DNA of 64,000 nucleotides, taken from contig JAIPBM010000025.1 in assembly GCA_021739695.1 (NCBI GenBank), positions 1 to 64,000 of the forward strand, in the 5' to 3' direction. Under the pieces are notes generated by a model. It searched no databases, was not told the DNA's origin, and saw only the letters and a program-made list of their open reading frames with translations. Below are positions 34,793 through 44,948 of this stretch, piece by piece (the stretch's first letter is position 1; every line of letters starts with the position of its first letter). Made by a program: the position numbers and the translations under genes. The stretch is from Flavobacteriales bacterium. Lineage in GTDB: Bacteria > Bacteroidota > Bacteroidia > UBA10329.

Positions 34793-37036
34793 ATGAAAAG
34801 ACTTTTTATCGTTATCTCGGCTTTCGCAGTATCATCTTTTATGGCAAAAGCACAACAAGGAATGGGCGTTGGAAACAACAATCCTTTAGAAATGCTGGAT
34901 GTGACTGGTGCTATCAAGATTGGCACGAACATCAATACAAATGATGGAACTATACGTTGGACTGGAAGCGACTTTGAAGGACGTAAGTCTGGATCTTGGG
35001 TTTCCCTTACTTCTGCAGGTAATTCTGGTACGGTTACAAGTGTAGGTGTTACCACAGTCAATGGGGTTTCAGGCACCGTTTCAAATCCAACAACTACACC
35101 TTCTATTTCTTTAACATTAGGTGCCATTACACCTACAAGCATTGCAGCTTCAGGAACCGTTACAGGGTCAAATTTATCTGGTTCAAGTAGTGGAACTAAT
35201 ACCGGAGACCAAACCATTTCGCTTACAGGTCCAGTTACTGGAAGTGGCACTGGCAGTTTTGCAACTACTATTACCAATAGTGCTGTTACCTATTCAAAAA
35301 TTCAGAACGTTGCGGCATCGCGGCTTCTAGGAAACCCTAGTGGATCCGCGGCTGCACCTTCCGAAATTTCTTTAGGCAGTGGCTTGTCTTTTAGCGGAAC
35401 ATCTCTTACGGTCACTGGTTTTGTCACATCTGTAACTGCTGACAACGGTCTAACGCAGGGTGGGACAGCAGCAGCTCCGACAATCAAACTGGGTGGAGCG
35501 CTCACTCAAACAAACACAACCATCACACAGGACGGGGCTGAAACTCTGATTATCGCCAATAACAGTACTGCAAGTACTGTTATCGACCTTCAAAACACAG
35601 GTGATTTTGAAGTTAAAGATAACGGTGGTGTTTTATCTGCTCTGATTGTTAAAGACGATGGGAATGTTGGTGTTGGAACGAACGTGCCAACTCAAAAATT
35701 ACAGGTTGATGTCAATAACAACGGATTCAATATCCCACTGTTTGTTAAAAACAGAAATGGTTCTGTTGGGTCTGCAAATGGCGTTGGAATAGGATTCAAC
35801 AGTGAAAGTAGTGCGAACGGGGATTGGATTAAAGCAGCCATTTACCACGAGCGCACCACCAATTTTGGCGTTGGAAAATTGCACTTTCTTCTTAATAGCA
35901 CTGGGGACGGAAGTAGTGTTTCAGGTGCAAATATTGGTACAGAGGCAAAACTTACCATTCAACCAGACGGAAATGTAGGTATTGGAACGACTGGGCCAAC
36001 GGCAAAACTGGTTGTGAATGGTTCTGGAGCCATGTGGAATCATAATGAACTGAAATTCTATGATGACGCAGGAACAACTGTCCGAGGCACAATTGGGCAA
36101 TATGCTTCAAACTCTGATATGGTGATGGCTTCTAATGTGAATAATGCATGGTTGAGAATAGGTGCCAACAACAGCAATATTGCTTTTATGCCTGATAATA
36201 CATATGCTGGCGGAAGTAGCCCGGCTGTGGTCATTAGTGCAAATAAGCGAATGGGTATTGGAACCACGGTTCCGATTGCCCCTTTACACGTAGAATCGCA
36301 GACAACAGCTGGAAATGAGGCCTCCTACGGTAATTTCTGGTACTATGCTGGCGGTGGTTATGCTGGTGGCGCATGTTGCGGAGGCAACGTTGCCGGGGTA
36401 TCCATTCACGCTAGCGGCAGGGTAATGGCCAGTGAATTTGACGCTTTTTCAGATGCCCGTATTAAAAACATCATTGGGGTTTCAAATAACCAAGAAGACC
36501 TGCAAACATTGCTAAATATTGAAATCACCGACTACAAAATGAAGGATGCGCTTAAGGGAGACAAAACCTTTAAGAAAGTGATCGCTCAACAAGTGAAAAC
36601 CGTTTACCCTCAGGCCACTAGTACCATTACTGAAGTGGTTCCGGACGTTTACCAAATGGCTACGATCAACAACGGAATGATCAACCTTTCAACTGATATG
36701 AAAGTAGGAGATAAAGTGAAATTGATTTTTGAGGAAGGAAATGAAATGGTTGAAGTTGTTTCAACATCAGAAGGAAGTTTCACGGTTAATTCAGAAAGAT
36801 CTGGAGACGTGTTCGTTTACGGAAGAGAAGTGAACGATTTCCACGTAGTTGATTATGAAGCCATTGCGATGCTAAATGTTTCTGCCACGCAAGAATTGTT
36901 CAAACTGATTCAACAACTTCAAAAGGAGAACACAGAGATCAAAACAGAGCTGAAAGGATACGCTTCGTTGCAATCAGATATTGAAAGATTGAAGGAAGCT
37001 TTGGGAATTGATGCGCAATCAAGTATCAACAAATAA
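34793..37036 (+). CDS. Surface protein with S74 autochaperone (tail-fibre-like) domain
   Basis: 747 residues. A signal peptide (VSSFMAKAQ) is followed by a long low-complexity Gly/Thr/Ser beta region (about 60-230), repeated GNVGIGTxxPTAKL motifs (about 280-500), and a C-terminal S74 intramolecular chaperone region beginning EFDAFSDARIKNIIG (about 553) and ending in a coiled coil (ELFKLIQQLQKENTEIK). By family knowledge S74 domains trimerise fibres and may cleave themselves off. It probably forms a trimeric surface fibre. It is the first gene of the cluster 34.8-39.8 kb. Confidence 0.82.
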   Translation: MKRLFIVISAFAVSSFMAKAQQGMGVGNNNPLEMLDVTGAIKIGTNINTNDGTIRWTGSDFEGRKSGSWVSLTSAGNSGTVTSVGVTTVNGVSGTVSNPTTTPSISLTLGAITPTSIAASGTVTGSNLSGSSSGTNTGDQTISLTGPVTGSGTGSFATTITNSAVTYSKIQNVAASRLLGNPSGSAAAPSEISLGSGLSFSGTSLTVTGFVTSVTADNGLTQGGTAAAPTIKLGGALTQTNTTITQDGAETLIIANNSTASTVIDLQNTGDFEVKDNGGVLSALIVKDDGNVGVGTNVPTQKLQVDVNNNGFNIPLFVKNRNGSVGSANGVGIGFNSESSANGDWIKAAIYHERTTNFGVGKLHFLLNSTGDGSSVSGANIGTEAKLTIQPDGNVGIGTTGPTAKLVVNGSGAMWNHNELKFYDDAGTTVRGTIGQYASNSDMVMASNVNNAWLRIGANNSNIAFMPDNTYAGGSSPAVVISANKRMGIGTTVPIAPLHVESQTTAGNEASYGNFWYYAGGGYAGGACCGGNVAGVSIHASGRVMASEFDAFSDARIKNIIGVSNNQEDLQTLLNIEITDYKMKDALKGDKTFKKVIAQQVKTVYPQATSTITEVVPDVYQMATINNGMINLSTDMKVGDKVKLIFEEGNEMVEVVSTSEGSFTVNSERSGDVFVYGREVNDFHVVDYEAIAMLNVSATQELFKLIQQLQKENTEIKTELKGYASLQSDIERLKEALGIDAQSSINK

Positions 37037-37082
37037 GGCTATTATTTTAACTTAAGATAATTCCTTGACACTTGATTGACTC

Positions 37083-37090
37083 TAGTTTTG
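37083..37090 (+). promoter_or_regulatory. TAGTTTTG -7 box
   Basis: Exact TAnnTTTG match with TTG at 37065-37067 (15-bp spacer, shorter than usual), 65 bp upstream of the chosen start of the T9SS gene at 37155. Confidence 0.35.
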
Positions 37091-37154
37091 AAATCCATGA
37101 CACTGCCCTATGAAACATACTGATTCTCCAATTTTCGGAAGCATACTACATGGC

Positions 37155-38726
37155 ATGAAACTGACACTTTCCTTCGGAATATTGTTCGCTTCTACAGCCA
37201 CAGCTCAGGTCACAAACGAAGTATCCGTTTATGTAAAATCAGGAACGGATGTGTACGTAACGGGCACAATGACAAACACATCTACTGGAATTTTCACTGT
37301 TGAATCTGATGGCCTGCTTACAGTTGGAAGTACATTGGTCAATAACGGAAGCATGACCTTCAACAATAGTGCTTCTTTAATGAGAGGTTCTGCTGGAAGT
37401 GACGGAACTGGAAGTGGAACATATTACGTTAAACGACAAGGCAGTAACAGTGGTTCGGTTTACAATTATTGGAGTTCGCCAATGACCAGTTTCTCAGGTG
37501 TTCCTGGAAACAATCCTTATCTCTATGATTCTGACGAAAGCACGCAAACATATACAGATGACCAACCCGCAGATCCAGGTTGGTTCTCGTACAACGGCCT
37601 GATGACGCCCGGAAAAGGATACATTGGACGTGGTGCCGGTTTAACCACATTCAGTGGCAATGTCAACAATGGCAATGTCAATTTTCCAATGATATATCAT
37701 GCCTATTCTCCAGGCAATACCGCAGCCGGAACTCCATTTAATCTTTGTGGCAATCCTTATCCTTCAGCTATCAGTTGTGCATCATTGGTTGCGGCCAACA
37801 CGGATGTGAATGGCTCTATCTATTTCTGGGATGACGACCTTAGTGGCGGAAGTGGTTACAGTTCTACAGACTATGCGATCTGGAATGGTACTGGTTCTCT
37901 TGGAACAGGTTCAGGTTCGGCTGGTGCACCTAACGGATATATTTCTTCGGGGCAGGCCTTCATGATTCGGGCACTGAATGGTTCAGCCGTTTTGAACTTC
38001 ACCAACGCCATGCGAGTTGGGCATTTCAACACTCAATTCTTTAAAACTGAATCTGCTGACGCAAAACTCTGGTTCAGTATAGAGGGGTTGGATTATTTCA
38101 ATCAGATTTTGATCGGAGTTTTGGAAGATGCTACAGATGGAGAAGATCGATTATATGATGCGGTTAAGATCCGTGGTAATTCCAATATTTCTCTTGCGGC
38201 AATTGACAATGGAACTGACTATGCCATCTTAGCTTTTCCCCCACCAACTGAAGGTAAAATAATTCCTCTAAGTGTGCTGATCACAGAAAGCGGCACCTAT
38301 AGGTTCAAAGCCAATACAATGGAAAACTTTGCTGGCATGGATGTATATTTCGTGGACACCCAGACCGGAGAGCAAGTGCTTCTTCAGGAAGGAACAGAAA
38401 TTTCTCTTCAGATTGATCCTGCATTATACGAAGACAGATTCTATTTGAATTTTGGCCAATCAGGAATGGTGACTGGAATTTCTGAAGAATCCGCAGGACT
38501 TAATATCTACTCCTTTGGTGAAAATCTTTACATCTCTTCGTTAGCAGACGGCAACGCTGAATTTGAATTGTTTGACGTAGGAGGAAGGGCAATTATGCAA
38601 ATGGCCAACATCGGACTTAATCGAACAGTTCATACCATTTCTTTGAATGGAATAAGTACTGGAATATATTTGGCACATGTAAAATTCAATGGCCATTTCT
38701 ACGTGCAGAAAATTGTAAGACCATGA
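37155..38726 (+). CDS. Secreted protein with T9SS type A sorting domain
   Basis: 523 residues from ATG 37155, chosen because it begins the signal peptide (MKLTLSFGILFASTATAQ); an upstream ATG at 37110 would add 15 residues. The early part consists of beta-helix-like strands (GTDVYVTGTMTNTSTGIFTVESDG); the middle is a Gly/Asn/Tyr-rich adhesin-like region; the end is a T9SS sorting domain (IYSFGENLYISS to FYVQKIVRP). Its stop overlaps the start of the next small gene by 4 bases (ATGA). Confidence 0.82.
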   Translation: MKLTLSFGILFASTATAQVTNEVSVYVKSGTDVYVTGTMTNTSTGIFTVESDGLLTVGSTLVNNGSMTFNNSASLMRGSAGSDGTGSGTYYVKRQGSNSGSVYNYWSSPMTSFSGVPGNNPYLYDSDESTQTYTDDQPADPGWFSYNGLMTPGKGYIGRGAGLTTFSGNVNNGNVNFPMIYHAYSPGNTAAGTPFNLCGNPYPSAISCASLVAANTDVNGSIYFWDDDLSGGSGYSSTDYAIWNGTGSLGTGSGSAGAPNGYISSGQAFMIRALNGSAVLNFTNAMRVGHFNTQFFKTESADAKLWFSIEGLDYFNQILIGVLEDATDGEDRLYDAVKIRGNSNISLAAIDNGTDYAILAFPPPTEGKIIPLSVLITESGTYRFKANTMENFAGMDVYFVDTQTGEQVLLQEGTEISLQIDPALYEDRFYLNFGQSGMVTGISEESAGLNIYSFGENLYISSLADGNAEFELFDVGGRAIMQMANIGLNRTVHTISLNGISTGIYLAHVKFNGHFYVQKIVRP

Positions 38727-38920
38727 AAAGTATGAATAAGAGACTCGTTTTTATGATTCTTGCTTGTGTATTTGTGGTCATGTCCGTACACGTTTCTGCA
38801 CAAACTCCTCCACCTAGTGGACCTGTTAACAGTTCTGCTCCTTTAGATGCCTTAGCAGGTGTGCTGCTCATCATCGGAGCTGCTACAGGTGGATGGAACT
38901 TAAGGAAGAAGGCAAAATAG
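38723..38920 (+). CDS. Small PID-CTERM-like protein
   Basis: 65 residues: a signal peptide (residues 1-26, ending VSAQ), a short Pro-rich spacer (TPPPSGPVNSS), then APLDALAGVLLIIGAATGGWNLRKKAK, i.e. a Pro-Leu-Asp motif, a single hydrophobic helix and a basic end. This layout matches the Bacteroidota PID-CTERM sorting signal, with Leu for Ile. After signal removal only the sorting segment remains, so it is nearly all signal. It is coupled by ATGA overlap to the T9SS gene. Confidence 0.6.
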   Translation: MKSMNKRLVFMILACVFVVMSVHVSAQTPPPSGPVNSSAPLDALAGVLLIIGAATGGWNLRKKAK

Positions 38921-38929
38921 GTTTAATTC

Positions 38930-39805
38930 ATGCTTCAAAACTTTCCAAGATTCTACACTGGAGTTGAGGATCGAGAAGCGCACCTACTGAAGTTGTTGTA
39001 CTCAGCAACTTATTTCGCATTCACCTTTATTCTAGTATCCTACGTAAGTCATGCTTTTAGCACCGCTAACGCTTGGGATGTTGGTTACCGACCGAATTTC
39101 AGCTATGATGGAATGGACGACCTTCGAGGCACCACAGGTTGGACCCCGTTCAGGATCGGCTGGGTTTACTTAGCTCCGCCAATTTGGGGATTAGCAATCA
39201 GCATTTTCGCGCTAATCTGTTTCCGATTTATTGACGGACGACAGGCGCACCTTAGAACAATCCTTTTTTGGCTTGCCGTAAACGGGTACTTATTATACTT
39301 CTCATACATTATAAGTGGCCTGCTTTCTGGAATGGATTATGGATCACCACTGTTTTCAGGATTTGTTGGTTTTTACAGCTGGTTAGATTGGGAAAAGCCT
39401 AAGGTCATTGGAGTTGTTATCATTCAGCTTATCATTTCTATTCCGTTCGCTCTTCTCTTTTCAAAAGGGGTTCTTCAACTCAATTATTCTCGACTTTTGG
39501 CTGCCAAAAACAATGGAAAACCAGTCATTTTTCTTCATGTTTTCATCATACCAATTGCCATTGGCGCTGTCCTCATAGCACTAAGCACATTTCCAATGGA
39601 TCTTGGTCTTCAGGTAATACGGTTGCTAAGTTTTCTACCAGTGGTCATTGTAGTTTTCCTCGGATTGGGATTACATAAAGCGAAGCACATCAGTATTGTT
39701 AAAGGCGGTTTACGCAACGTTTCAATAGCCGGTGCTATTGTTTTGGTCAGTCTATTGTTGTTATCTCGTTTCGGACTTCAAGTTTCCGTTCAACCTTTCT
39801 GGTGA
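38930..39805 (+). CDS. Multi-spanning membrane protein, unknown
   Basis: 291 residues with about seven hydrophobic helices (for example FAFTFILVSYVSH, VYLAPPIWGLAISIFALICF, VIGVVIIQLIISIPFALLF and a C-terminal IAGAIVLVSLLLLSRF). It is not recognised; I saw no exosortase Cys/Arg/His signature. It begins 9 bp after the PID-CTERM-like gene, so it belongs to the same transcription unit as the surface proteins upstream. Confidence 0.6.
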   Translation: MLQNFPRFYTGVEDREAHLLKLLYSATYFAFTFILVSYVSHAFSTANAWDVGYRPNFSYDGMDDLRGTTGWTPFRIGWVYLAPPIWGLAISIFALICFRFIDGRQAHLRTILFWLAVNGYLLYFSYIISGLLSGMDYGSPLFSGFVGFYSWLDWEKPKVIGVVIIQLIISIPFALLFSKGVLQLNYSRLLAAKNNGKPVIFLHVFIIPIAIGAVLIALSTFPMDLGLQVIRLLSFLPVVIVVFLGLGLHKAKHISIVKGGLRNVSIAGAIVLVSLLLLSRFGLQVSVQPFW

Positions 39806-39868
39806 TCCAGAGAAAAGAACGTACAGCCTTCTGCGAGTCTGTCTTTCAGACATTATCTTAGCCCACCA

Positions 39869-41890
39869 ATGGAATCTCTTAAAAAGTACCTCAATCATCG
39901 CGCTTTTGTAGTGCTGTATTTGTTTTTATTGACCATTCTGTTCTACAAAACGTACGACAGGGTATTCGACAAAAAGGTTCACCTCGGTGGAGACAATGCT
40001 GGATATTACATTCTAGGCAAAGCTTTGGCGCATGGCGATGGATATCGATCCATTCACACGAAAGACCAAGTACCGGCCAATCACTTCCCACCCGGATATC
40101 CAGTAATGATTGCTGCTGTGATGAAAACCTTTTCAGGAAAGATCACTACAATCAAAACGGCCAATGGATTTTACATGTGGGCTGCATTGATGGTGCTATT
40201 TTTCCTATTCCGTGCGCTTACTCGAAACATTCATCTTTCGTTCATAGCCTGCCTTTTGGCAGCCTATAACTTCCACTTACTGGAATACAGCACCATCATG
40301 ATGAGTGAGATTCCTTTCGTACTCTTCTCTGCCATAAGTCTGTTGCTTTTCGTACTTACAGATTTCGAGAAAACGTTCTTCAAGAACTGGAAATTCATTC
40401 TTTTCATCCTTGTCCTTGTATTTGCGTTCTACATACGCACACTGGGCATTTCGCTGTTCCTATCGTTCATGCTCATACTGCTCATTCAGAAACGATGGAA
40501 GTATGCTGGTTTCTTGGCTTTTGGGTTCATTCTGCTCGTATCGCCATGGCAGATTCGAAGTCATAATCTTGGAGGAAACTCCTATGTGAATCAGCTTACC
40601 CGAAAAAACCCATATCGGCCTGAGTTGGGTCCAATGGAATTGGCAGATTGGCCAGAGCGAGTAACGATGAATGCCAAACGGTATTTTACGCTAGAGATCA
40701 CCAATGGAGTGCTTCCCTTTGAGACCATCGACTACAAGCAATGCGTGACACAATTAAAGCGAGAAGCTGGAACACTAGAAATTGACTCTACCGCCACCCA
40801 AGCACAGACGCCTCCTAAGGAATTGACCTTGGCAGAGAAACAAGAAGATGCCGCTAAAAGAGGTATGCCTGGTGCAAAAGTGGAAATTACCACCAACGAT
40901 TACCTTCTTGCCATTTTACTTCTAGTGCTTATGGCCATTGGATTGGCCAGAATGAAGGATCACCGAATACTCATTGGGCTTTATCTGGCTGGAACATTTG
41001 CCATTGTTTTCTTATGGCCTGAGGCTTGGTTTGGAATACGGTTCATGTTACCGTTGGTTCCTATTCTTATCATGCTCGCTCTATTCGGGTTAACACAGAT
41101 TCCTGATCTGATTGCTGAACGAACCAAAAAAGACCAACCATGGCTTTTGTCAATCCTCATTCCTTTGGTCGTTTTCTTCGCCATGCAAAGCAAATTGGAC
41201 AATCGTGTGGATGAACTTGAAAAACGGGCGAAGGGTATTTACATCAACAAGTTCAAGAACTACTTTGACATTGCCACTTGGTCTAATAATAACTTGCCTC
41301 GCGAAGCAGTTGTAGCCTGCCGAAAAGGGCAATTGTTTTATTTGTATGCCAGCCGCTGGGTTACGGGCTACAAAAACACGCTCGACAAAGAAGAATTGAT
41401 TGAGAATTTACACGAAAAAGGAGTAACGCATGTGGTATTGGACCAACTTGGCTATGCTTCAACTTCGCGCTACCTCTACCCTGCCATCAAAAAGTATCCT
41501 GGAAAATTCAAGGTCATTTACCAATTGAAAGAACCAGACACCTATTTAATGCAGTTCAATTATGACCTTGACTACACTGGCGAGTGGAAAGATGATAAAA
41601 AGGATGGTCATGGAGTTTTCCGATGGGAAAATGGAATGAGTTATGAAGGCGAATGGAAGGAGAACAAACGTACAGGACACGGAACCTTCTCTTGGCCAAA
41701 TAAGCAGGTGTTTGAAGGTGAATGGACGGAGGACAGACGCAACGGCCCAGGAATTCTGACGATGCCTGATGGATCTCGGTTCGAAGGAAATTGGACGAAT
41801 GATGTCCTTAATGGTTCAGTAAAACTTTACGATAAAGACGGCAAGTTGACTGAAACAGCCACATTCAGGAACAACCAGAAAGTGAGTTGA
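39869..41890 (+). CDS. GT-C glycosyltransferase fused to MORN repeats
   Basis: 673 residues. The N-terminal 430 residues look like a PMT/ArnT-type (GT39/GT83) lipid-linked sugar transferase, with an early acidic loop LGGDNAGYYILGKALAHGDGY and about ten membrane helices. Such enzymes move sugars from a polyprenyl carrier to protein or lipid A at the periplasmic face. From about residue 567 there are four MORN repeats (YTGEWKDDKKDGHGVF, YEGEWKENKRTGHGTF, FEGEWTEDRRNGPGIL, FEGNWTNDVLNGSV). The combination is unusual. The single ATG at 39869 covers both parts with no frame break. Confidence 0.78.
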   Translation: MESLKKYLNHRAFVVLYLFLLTILFYKTYDRVFDKKVHLGGDNAGYYILGKALAHGDGYRSIHTKDQVPANHFPPGYPVMIAAVMKTFSGKITTIKTANGFYMWAALMVLFFLFRALTRNIHLSFIACLLAAYNFHLLEYSTIMMSEIPFVLFSAISLLLFVLTDFEKTFFKNWKFILFILVLVFAFYIRTLGISLFLSFMLILLIQKRWKYAGFLAFGFILLVSPWQIRSHNLGGNSYVNQLTRKNPYRPELGPMELADWPERVTMNAKRYFTLEITNGVLPFETIDYKQCVTQLKREAGTLEIDSTATQAQTPPKELTLAEKQEDAAKRGMPGAKVEITTNDYLLAILLLVLMAIGLARMKDHRILIGLYLAGTFAIVFLWPEAWFGIRFMLPLVPILIMLALFGLTQIPDLIAERTKKDQPWLLSILIPLVVFFAMQSKLDNRVDELEKRAKGIYINKFKNYFDIATWSNNNLPREAVVACRKGQLFYLYASRWVTGYKNTLDKEELIENLHEKGVTHVVLDQLGYASTSRYLYPAIKKYPGKFKVIYQLKEPDTYLMQFNYDLDYTGEWKDDKKDGHGVFRWENGMSYEGEWKENKRTGHGTFSWPNKQVFEGEWTEDRRNGPGILTMPDGSRFEGNWTNDVLNGSVKLYDKDGKLTETATFRNNQKVS

Positions 41891-41894
41891 AAAA

Positions 41895-41915
41895 GCTGAA
41901 GAAAGCTCTTTCAGC
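41895..41915. terminator. Possible hairpin between convergent genes
   Basis: GCTGAA (41895-41900) and TTCAGC (41910-41915) with additional GAAAG/CTTTC pairing form an imperfect stem between the convergent GT-MORN and SCO1 genes. There is no strong U-tract, so confidence is low. Confidence 0.3.
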
Positions 41916-41947
41916 CGACAATCATTTTCAAGACAATTTTCCGATCA

Positions 41948-42610
41948 TCATTCTTCGTACTCGTAACGAAGAATGGTGATGTCGTTTTTCAGGCGTTCCA
42001 TGTCTTTGGACGAAGTGCCGTCATAAAAACCACGGATCTTCCTTTCCTTATCCACCAAAATGAAGTTTTCGGTATGAATGAAGTCGCTTGCACCTCCATC
42101 GCCTTCTGTTGTTACAGCAAAATAACTTCTGCGGGCGAGTTCGTAAATGTGCTTCTTATCGCCAGTAACCAACTTCCATTTTTCAGGATTTACCTCATAC
42201 TTCACTGCATAGGCAGCCAAAACGGGCACACTATCTTTTTCTGGAGTGACTGAATGAGAAAGGAACATGATGTCTTCATCGGCAGCATAGAACTTAGATA
42301 GGTCGCTCAGACTGGCCGTCATCTTGGGACAGATACTTGGACAGGTTGTAAAAAAGAAATCTGCCACGTAGATCTTGTTCTCAAAATCCTTGTTGGTAAC
42401 CGTATGCCCCGTTTGATCGGTAAGACTGAAATCTGCAATTCGGTGTGCTTTGGCCGTACGCTGCATATCCGTATCTACCAATTGCGGGTTTACATCTGAT
42501 GGTTGAAAAACCTGCAACCGTTGACTTTTCTTCAACATCGGATAGGCGAACATCATACCTATCACCCAAATGGCAATAAATGCCAAAATGATCCACTTAT
42601 ACTTCGTCAT
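41948..42610 (-). CDS. SCO1/SenC family protein
   Basis: 220 residues. One N-terminal membrane helix (WIILAFIAIWVIGMMFAYPML) anchors a thioredoxin-like domain. The copper-binding CxxxC is present (FFFTTCPSICPKMT) together with the conserved His (DFIHTENFILVD), as in SCO1 proteins that load CuA of cytochrome oxidase. No oxidase genes are adjacent. A CACTTTTG box (42616-42623), one base from TAnnTTTG, lies 5 nt before the ATG. Confidence 0.88.
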   Translation of the reverse strand: MTKYKWIILAFIAIWVIGMMFAYPMLKKSQRLQVFQPSDVNPQLVDTDMQRTAKAHRIADFSLTDQTGHTVTNKDFENKIYVADFFFTTCPSICPKMTASLSDLSKFYAADEDIMFLSHSVTPEKDSVPVLAAYAVKYEVNPEKWKLVTGDKKHIYELARRSYFAVTTEGDGGASDFIHTENFILVDKERKIRGFYDGTSSKDMERLKNDITILRYEYEE

Positions 42611-42745
42611 AAATGCAAAAGTGAAACAAATTGCGATCTTCCATCCAAGTTGTGGATAAAATGAACTTCGATTGTCGACTGAAAAACAAATGCGACTCCG
42701 TGTTTTGAACTTAGCAACATATATTGCAATCGATTAGACTAAGGA

Positions 42746-43297
42746 ATGCTTCAGAAGTGGAAATCGAAACAGGAACCTTTGGGAAGGAATTCTCAAACTC
42801 GATTGCCAACCGATCTTAGATACGGATTGAATGAATTCGGTTTAGGACTACTTGCATCGTTGTTCCTTGCCTGTTGCATTGCTATTTTCTGCCTTCTTCA
42901 GATTACGGTCATACCAATACTTACAGCAAGTAGAATTTTCATCTCCTTTGGCCTTATTGGTTTTGCCACTGCTTTTTTATTTCGGAAAAAGCTCAATTGG
43001 GGAATTCTTGATGGGCTGTATTACAACGTTTTTGCAGTTGCTCCCATCTGCATGCTCGTTTTTTTAACCCTCAACATGCTTTGCTCAGATACCTATACAG
43101 AACAGTACGAAGTGGTATCGTATGATCTGCACGGGAATCAGTATTCCTTTGAATTGGAAAACGATGCTTACGCTGATTACTGGAGAATCCGAACCGTTGA
43201 CATCGAATCCAGACCAGCTCGAACCTCGCACATCGAATTCACCTTTTGCGATGGGCTATTCGGCTACAAAGTGCTGAAGAATACGCGGCTTTTCTGA
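42746..43297 (+). CDS. Hypothetical membrane protein
   Basis: 183 residues with three hydrophobic helices (LGLLASLFLACCIAIFCLLQI, IFISFGLIGFATAFLF, NVFAVAPICMLVFLTLNML) followed by a soluble beta-rich C-terminal domain (EQYEVVSYDLHGNQYSFELEN). It is not recognised. It lies alone between SCO1 (divergent) and prfC (convergent, 3-bp gap). Confidence 0.6.
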   Translation: MLQKWKSKQEPLGRNSQTRLPTDLRYGLNEFGLGLLASLFLACCIAIFCLLQITVIPILTASRIFISFGLIGFATAFLFRKKLNWGILDGLYYNVFAVAPICMLVFLTLNMLCSDTYTEQYEVVSYDLHGNQYSFELENDAYADYWRIRTVDIESRPARTSHIEFTFCDGLFGYKVLKNTRLF

Positions 43298-43300
43298 CTA

Positions 43301-44881
43301 TCAGAACTCGCTCTTGAAATGGAACTGGATCTTTGGATATTGTTCCTGCGCCATTTGTAGCGCCCAAGCGCTATCTGCCAAAAACACAAGTTTCCCGTCT
43401 TTGTCTTCGGCCAAATAGTTCAATTTCATATCCACAAACTTGTCCATTTCCTTTTCATCTTCGGAACTGATCCAGCAAGCTTTGTAAAGACTTACGGCTT
43501 CGTAGCGACACTTGGCTCCATACTCATGTTCCAATCGATGCTGGATAACCTCAAACTGAAGTGCACCAACGCAACCAACTATTTGCCGACCGTTGGTTTT
43601 TCGGGTAAAAAGCTGCGCTACGCCTTCATCCATCAGCATATCAATTCCTTGACGCAACTGCTTGGTTTTCATCGGGTCTGCATTCTCAATGTAACGGAAC
43701 ATCTCTGGTGCAAAACTCGGAATGCCTTTAAAATGCAGTTGTTCTCCATCCGAAAGCGCATCTCCGATCTTGAAGTTCCCTGGATCTGGAAGACCAACAA
43801 TATCGCCTGGATAGGCATCATCGATCACTTCCTTCTTTTGCGCCATGAACGAAGTAGGGCTGCTGAAGCGCAAGGTCTTGCCCAACCTCACATGATGATA
43901 TCCCTTATTCCGCTCGAAAGTACCTGAAGTAACTCGGAGGAAAGCAATTCTGTTTCTGTGATTCGGGTCGATGTTGGCGTGTATCTTGAACACAAATCCT
44001 GTGAACTTATCGTCCATTGGGTCGATGGAACGTTCTTCGGTCTGCATGCCGCGTGGATATGGCGCAATGGCAATAAAGCAATCGAGCATTTCGCGTACAC
44101 CGAACATGTTCAATGCACTACCGAAGAAAACCGGAGCTACTTTGGCATCCAAATAATCTTGAATGTTCAGCGGATTGTAAACTCCTTCAACCAATTCAAT
44201 CTCGTCTCGAAGGGTTTGAGCTGCAGCCTGACCAACAAGCCTATCAACCTCAGGATCATTCACATCCGAAATGTCAATGGTATCTTCCTTCCGTTGTTTG
44301 TCTGAGCCAGAAAACAGACTCAAATTGTTCTCATATAGATTGTAAACGCCTTTGAAACGGCTTCCCATTCCAATAGGCCAACTCATTGGTCGCACTTTTA
44401 TCTTCAGCTTCTCCTCTACTTCATCCAGTAACTCAAACGCGTCTTTTCCTTCGCGGTCAAGTTTATTGATGAACACGATAACAGGCGTATTCCGCATCCT
44501 GCAGACCTCAGCCAATTTCTCGGTCTGCGTCTCCACTCCTTTCGCCACGTCAATCACCACAATAACGCTATCTACCGCAGTGAGCGTTCGGTAGGTGTCC
44601 TCCGCAAAATCCTGGTGACCGGGCGTATCGAGAATATTGACCTTCTTGCCCAAGTATTCGAAACCCATAACGGACGTGGCCACGGAAATACCTCGCTGTT
44701 TCTCAATCTCCAAAAAGTCGGACGTAGCCGTTTTCTTGATCTTATTGCTCTTTACCGCACCCGCAATTTGAATGGCACCACCAAAGAGCAGCAATTTCTC
44801 TGTGAGGGTGGTTTTTCCAGCATCTGGGTGACTGATAATGGCAAAGGTTCGCCTTCTTTCTACTTCCTGTTTGTGCGTCAT
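43301..44881 (-). CDS. prfC: Peptide chain release factor 3
   Basis: 526 residues, a translational GTPase that recycles RF1/RF2 from the ribosome. G motifs are intact: SHPDAGKTT (P-loop, about 17-25), QRGISV (switch I), DTPGHQDF (G3), NKLD (G4). The domain order GTPase, EF-Tu-like beta barrel, RF3 C-terminal domain and the length are those of RF3 and not EF-G. The start codon is unambiguous. Confidence 0.95.
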   Translation of the reverse strand: MTHKQEVERRRTFAIISHPDAGKTTLTEKLLLFGGAIQIAGAVKSNKIKKTATSDFLEIEKQRGISVATSVMGFEYLGKKVNILDTPGHQDFAEDTYRTLTAVDSVIVVIDVAKGVETQTEKLAEVCRMRNTPVIVFINKLDREGKDAFELLDEVEEKLKIKVRPMSWPIGMGSRFKGVYNLYENNLSLFSGSDKQRKEDTIDISDVNDPEVDRLVGQAAAQTLRDEIELVEGVYNPLNIQDYLDAKVAPVFFGSALNMFGVREMLDCFIAIAPYPRGMQTEERSIDPMDDKFTGFVFKIHANIDPNHRNRIAFLRVTSGTFERNKGYHHVRLGKTLRFSSPTSFMAQKKEVIDDAYPGDIVGLPDPGNFKIGDALSDGEQLHFKGIPSFAPEMFRYIENADPMKTKQLRQGIDMLMDEGVAQLFTRKTNGRQIVGCVGALQFEVIQHRLEHEYGAKCRYEAVSLYKACWISSEDEKEMDKFVDMKLNYLAEDKDGKLVFLADSAWALQMAQEQYPKIQFHFKSEF

Positions 44882-44948
44882 GGCTTTTTACGAGGGCGCG
44901 AAGATAGGAGAATCAAAAAGTTGGATGCCGATTGAGGTACGAATAGCT

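Noticed and set aside
38930-39805. Exosortase (XrtF-like) as partner of the PID-CTERM-like peptide
   Set aside because: The membrane protein lacks a recognisable conserved Cys, Arg and His arrangement. Only the neighbourhood suggests it.
43526-44594. Several plus-strand ORFs of 60-133 codons inside prfC
   Set aside because: They are antisense shadows of a universally conserved gene without independent features.
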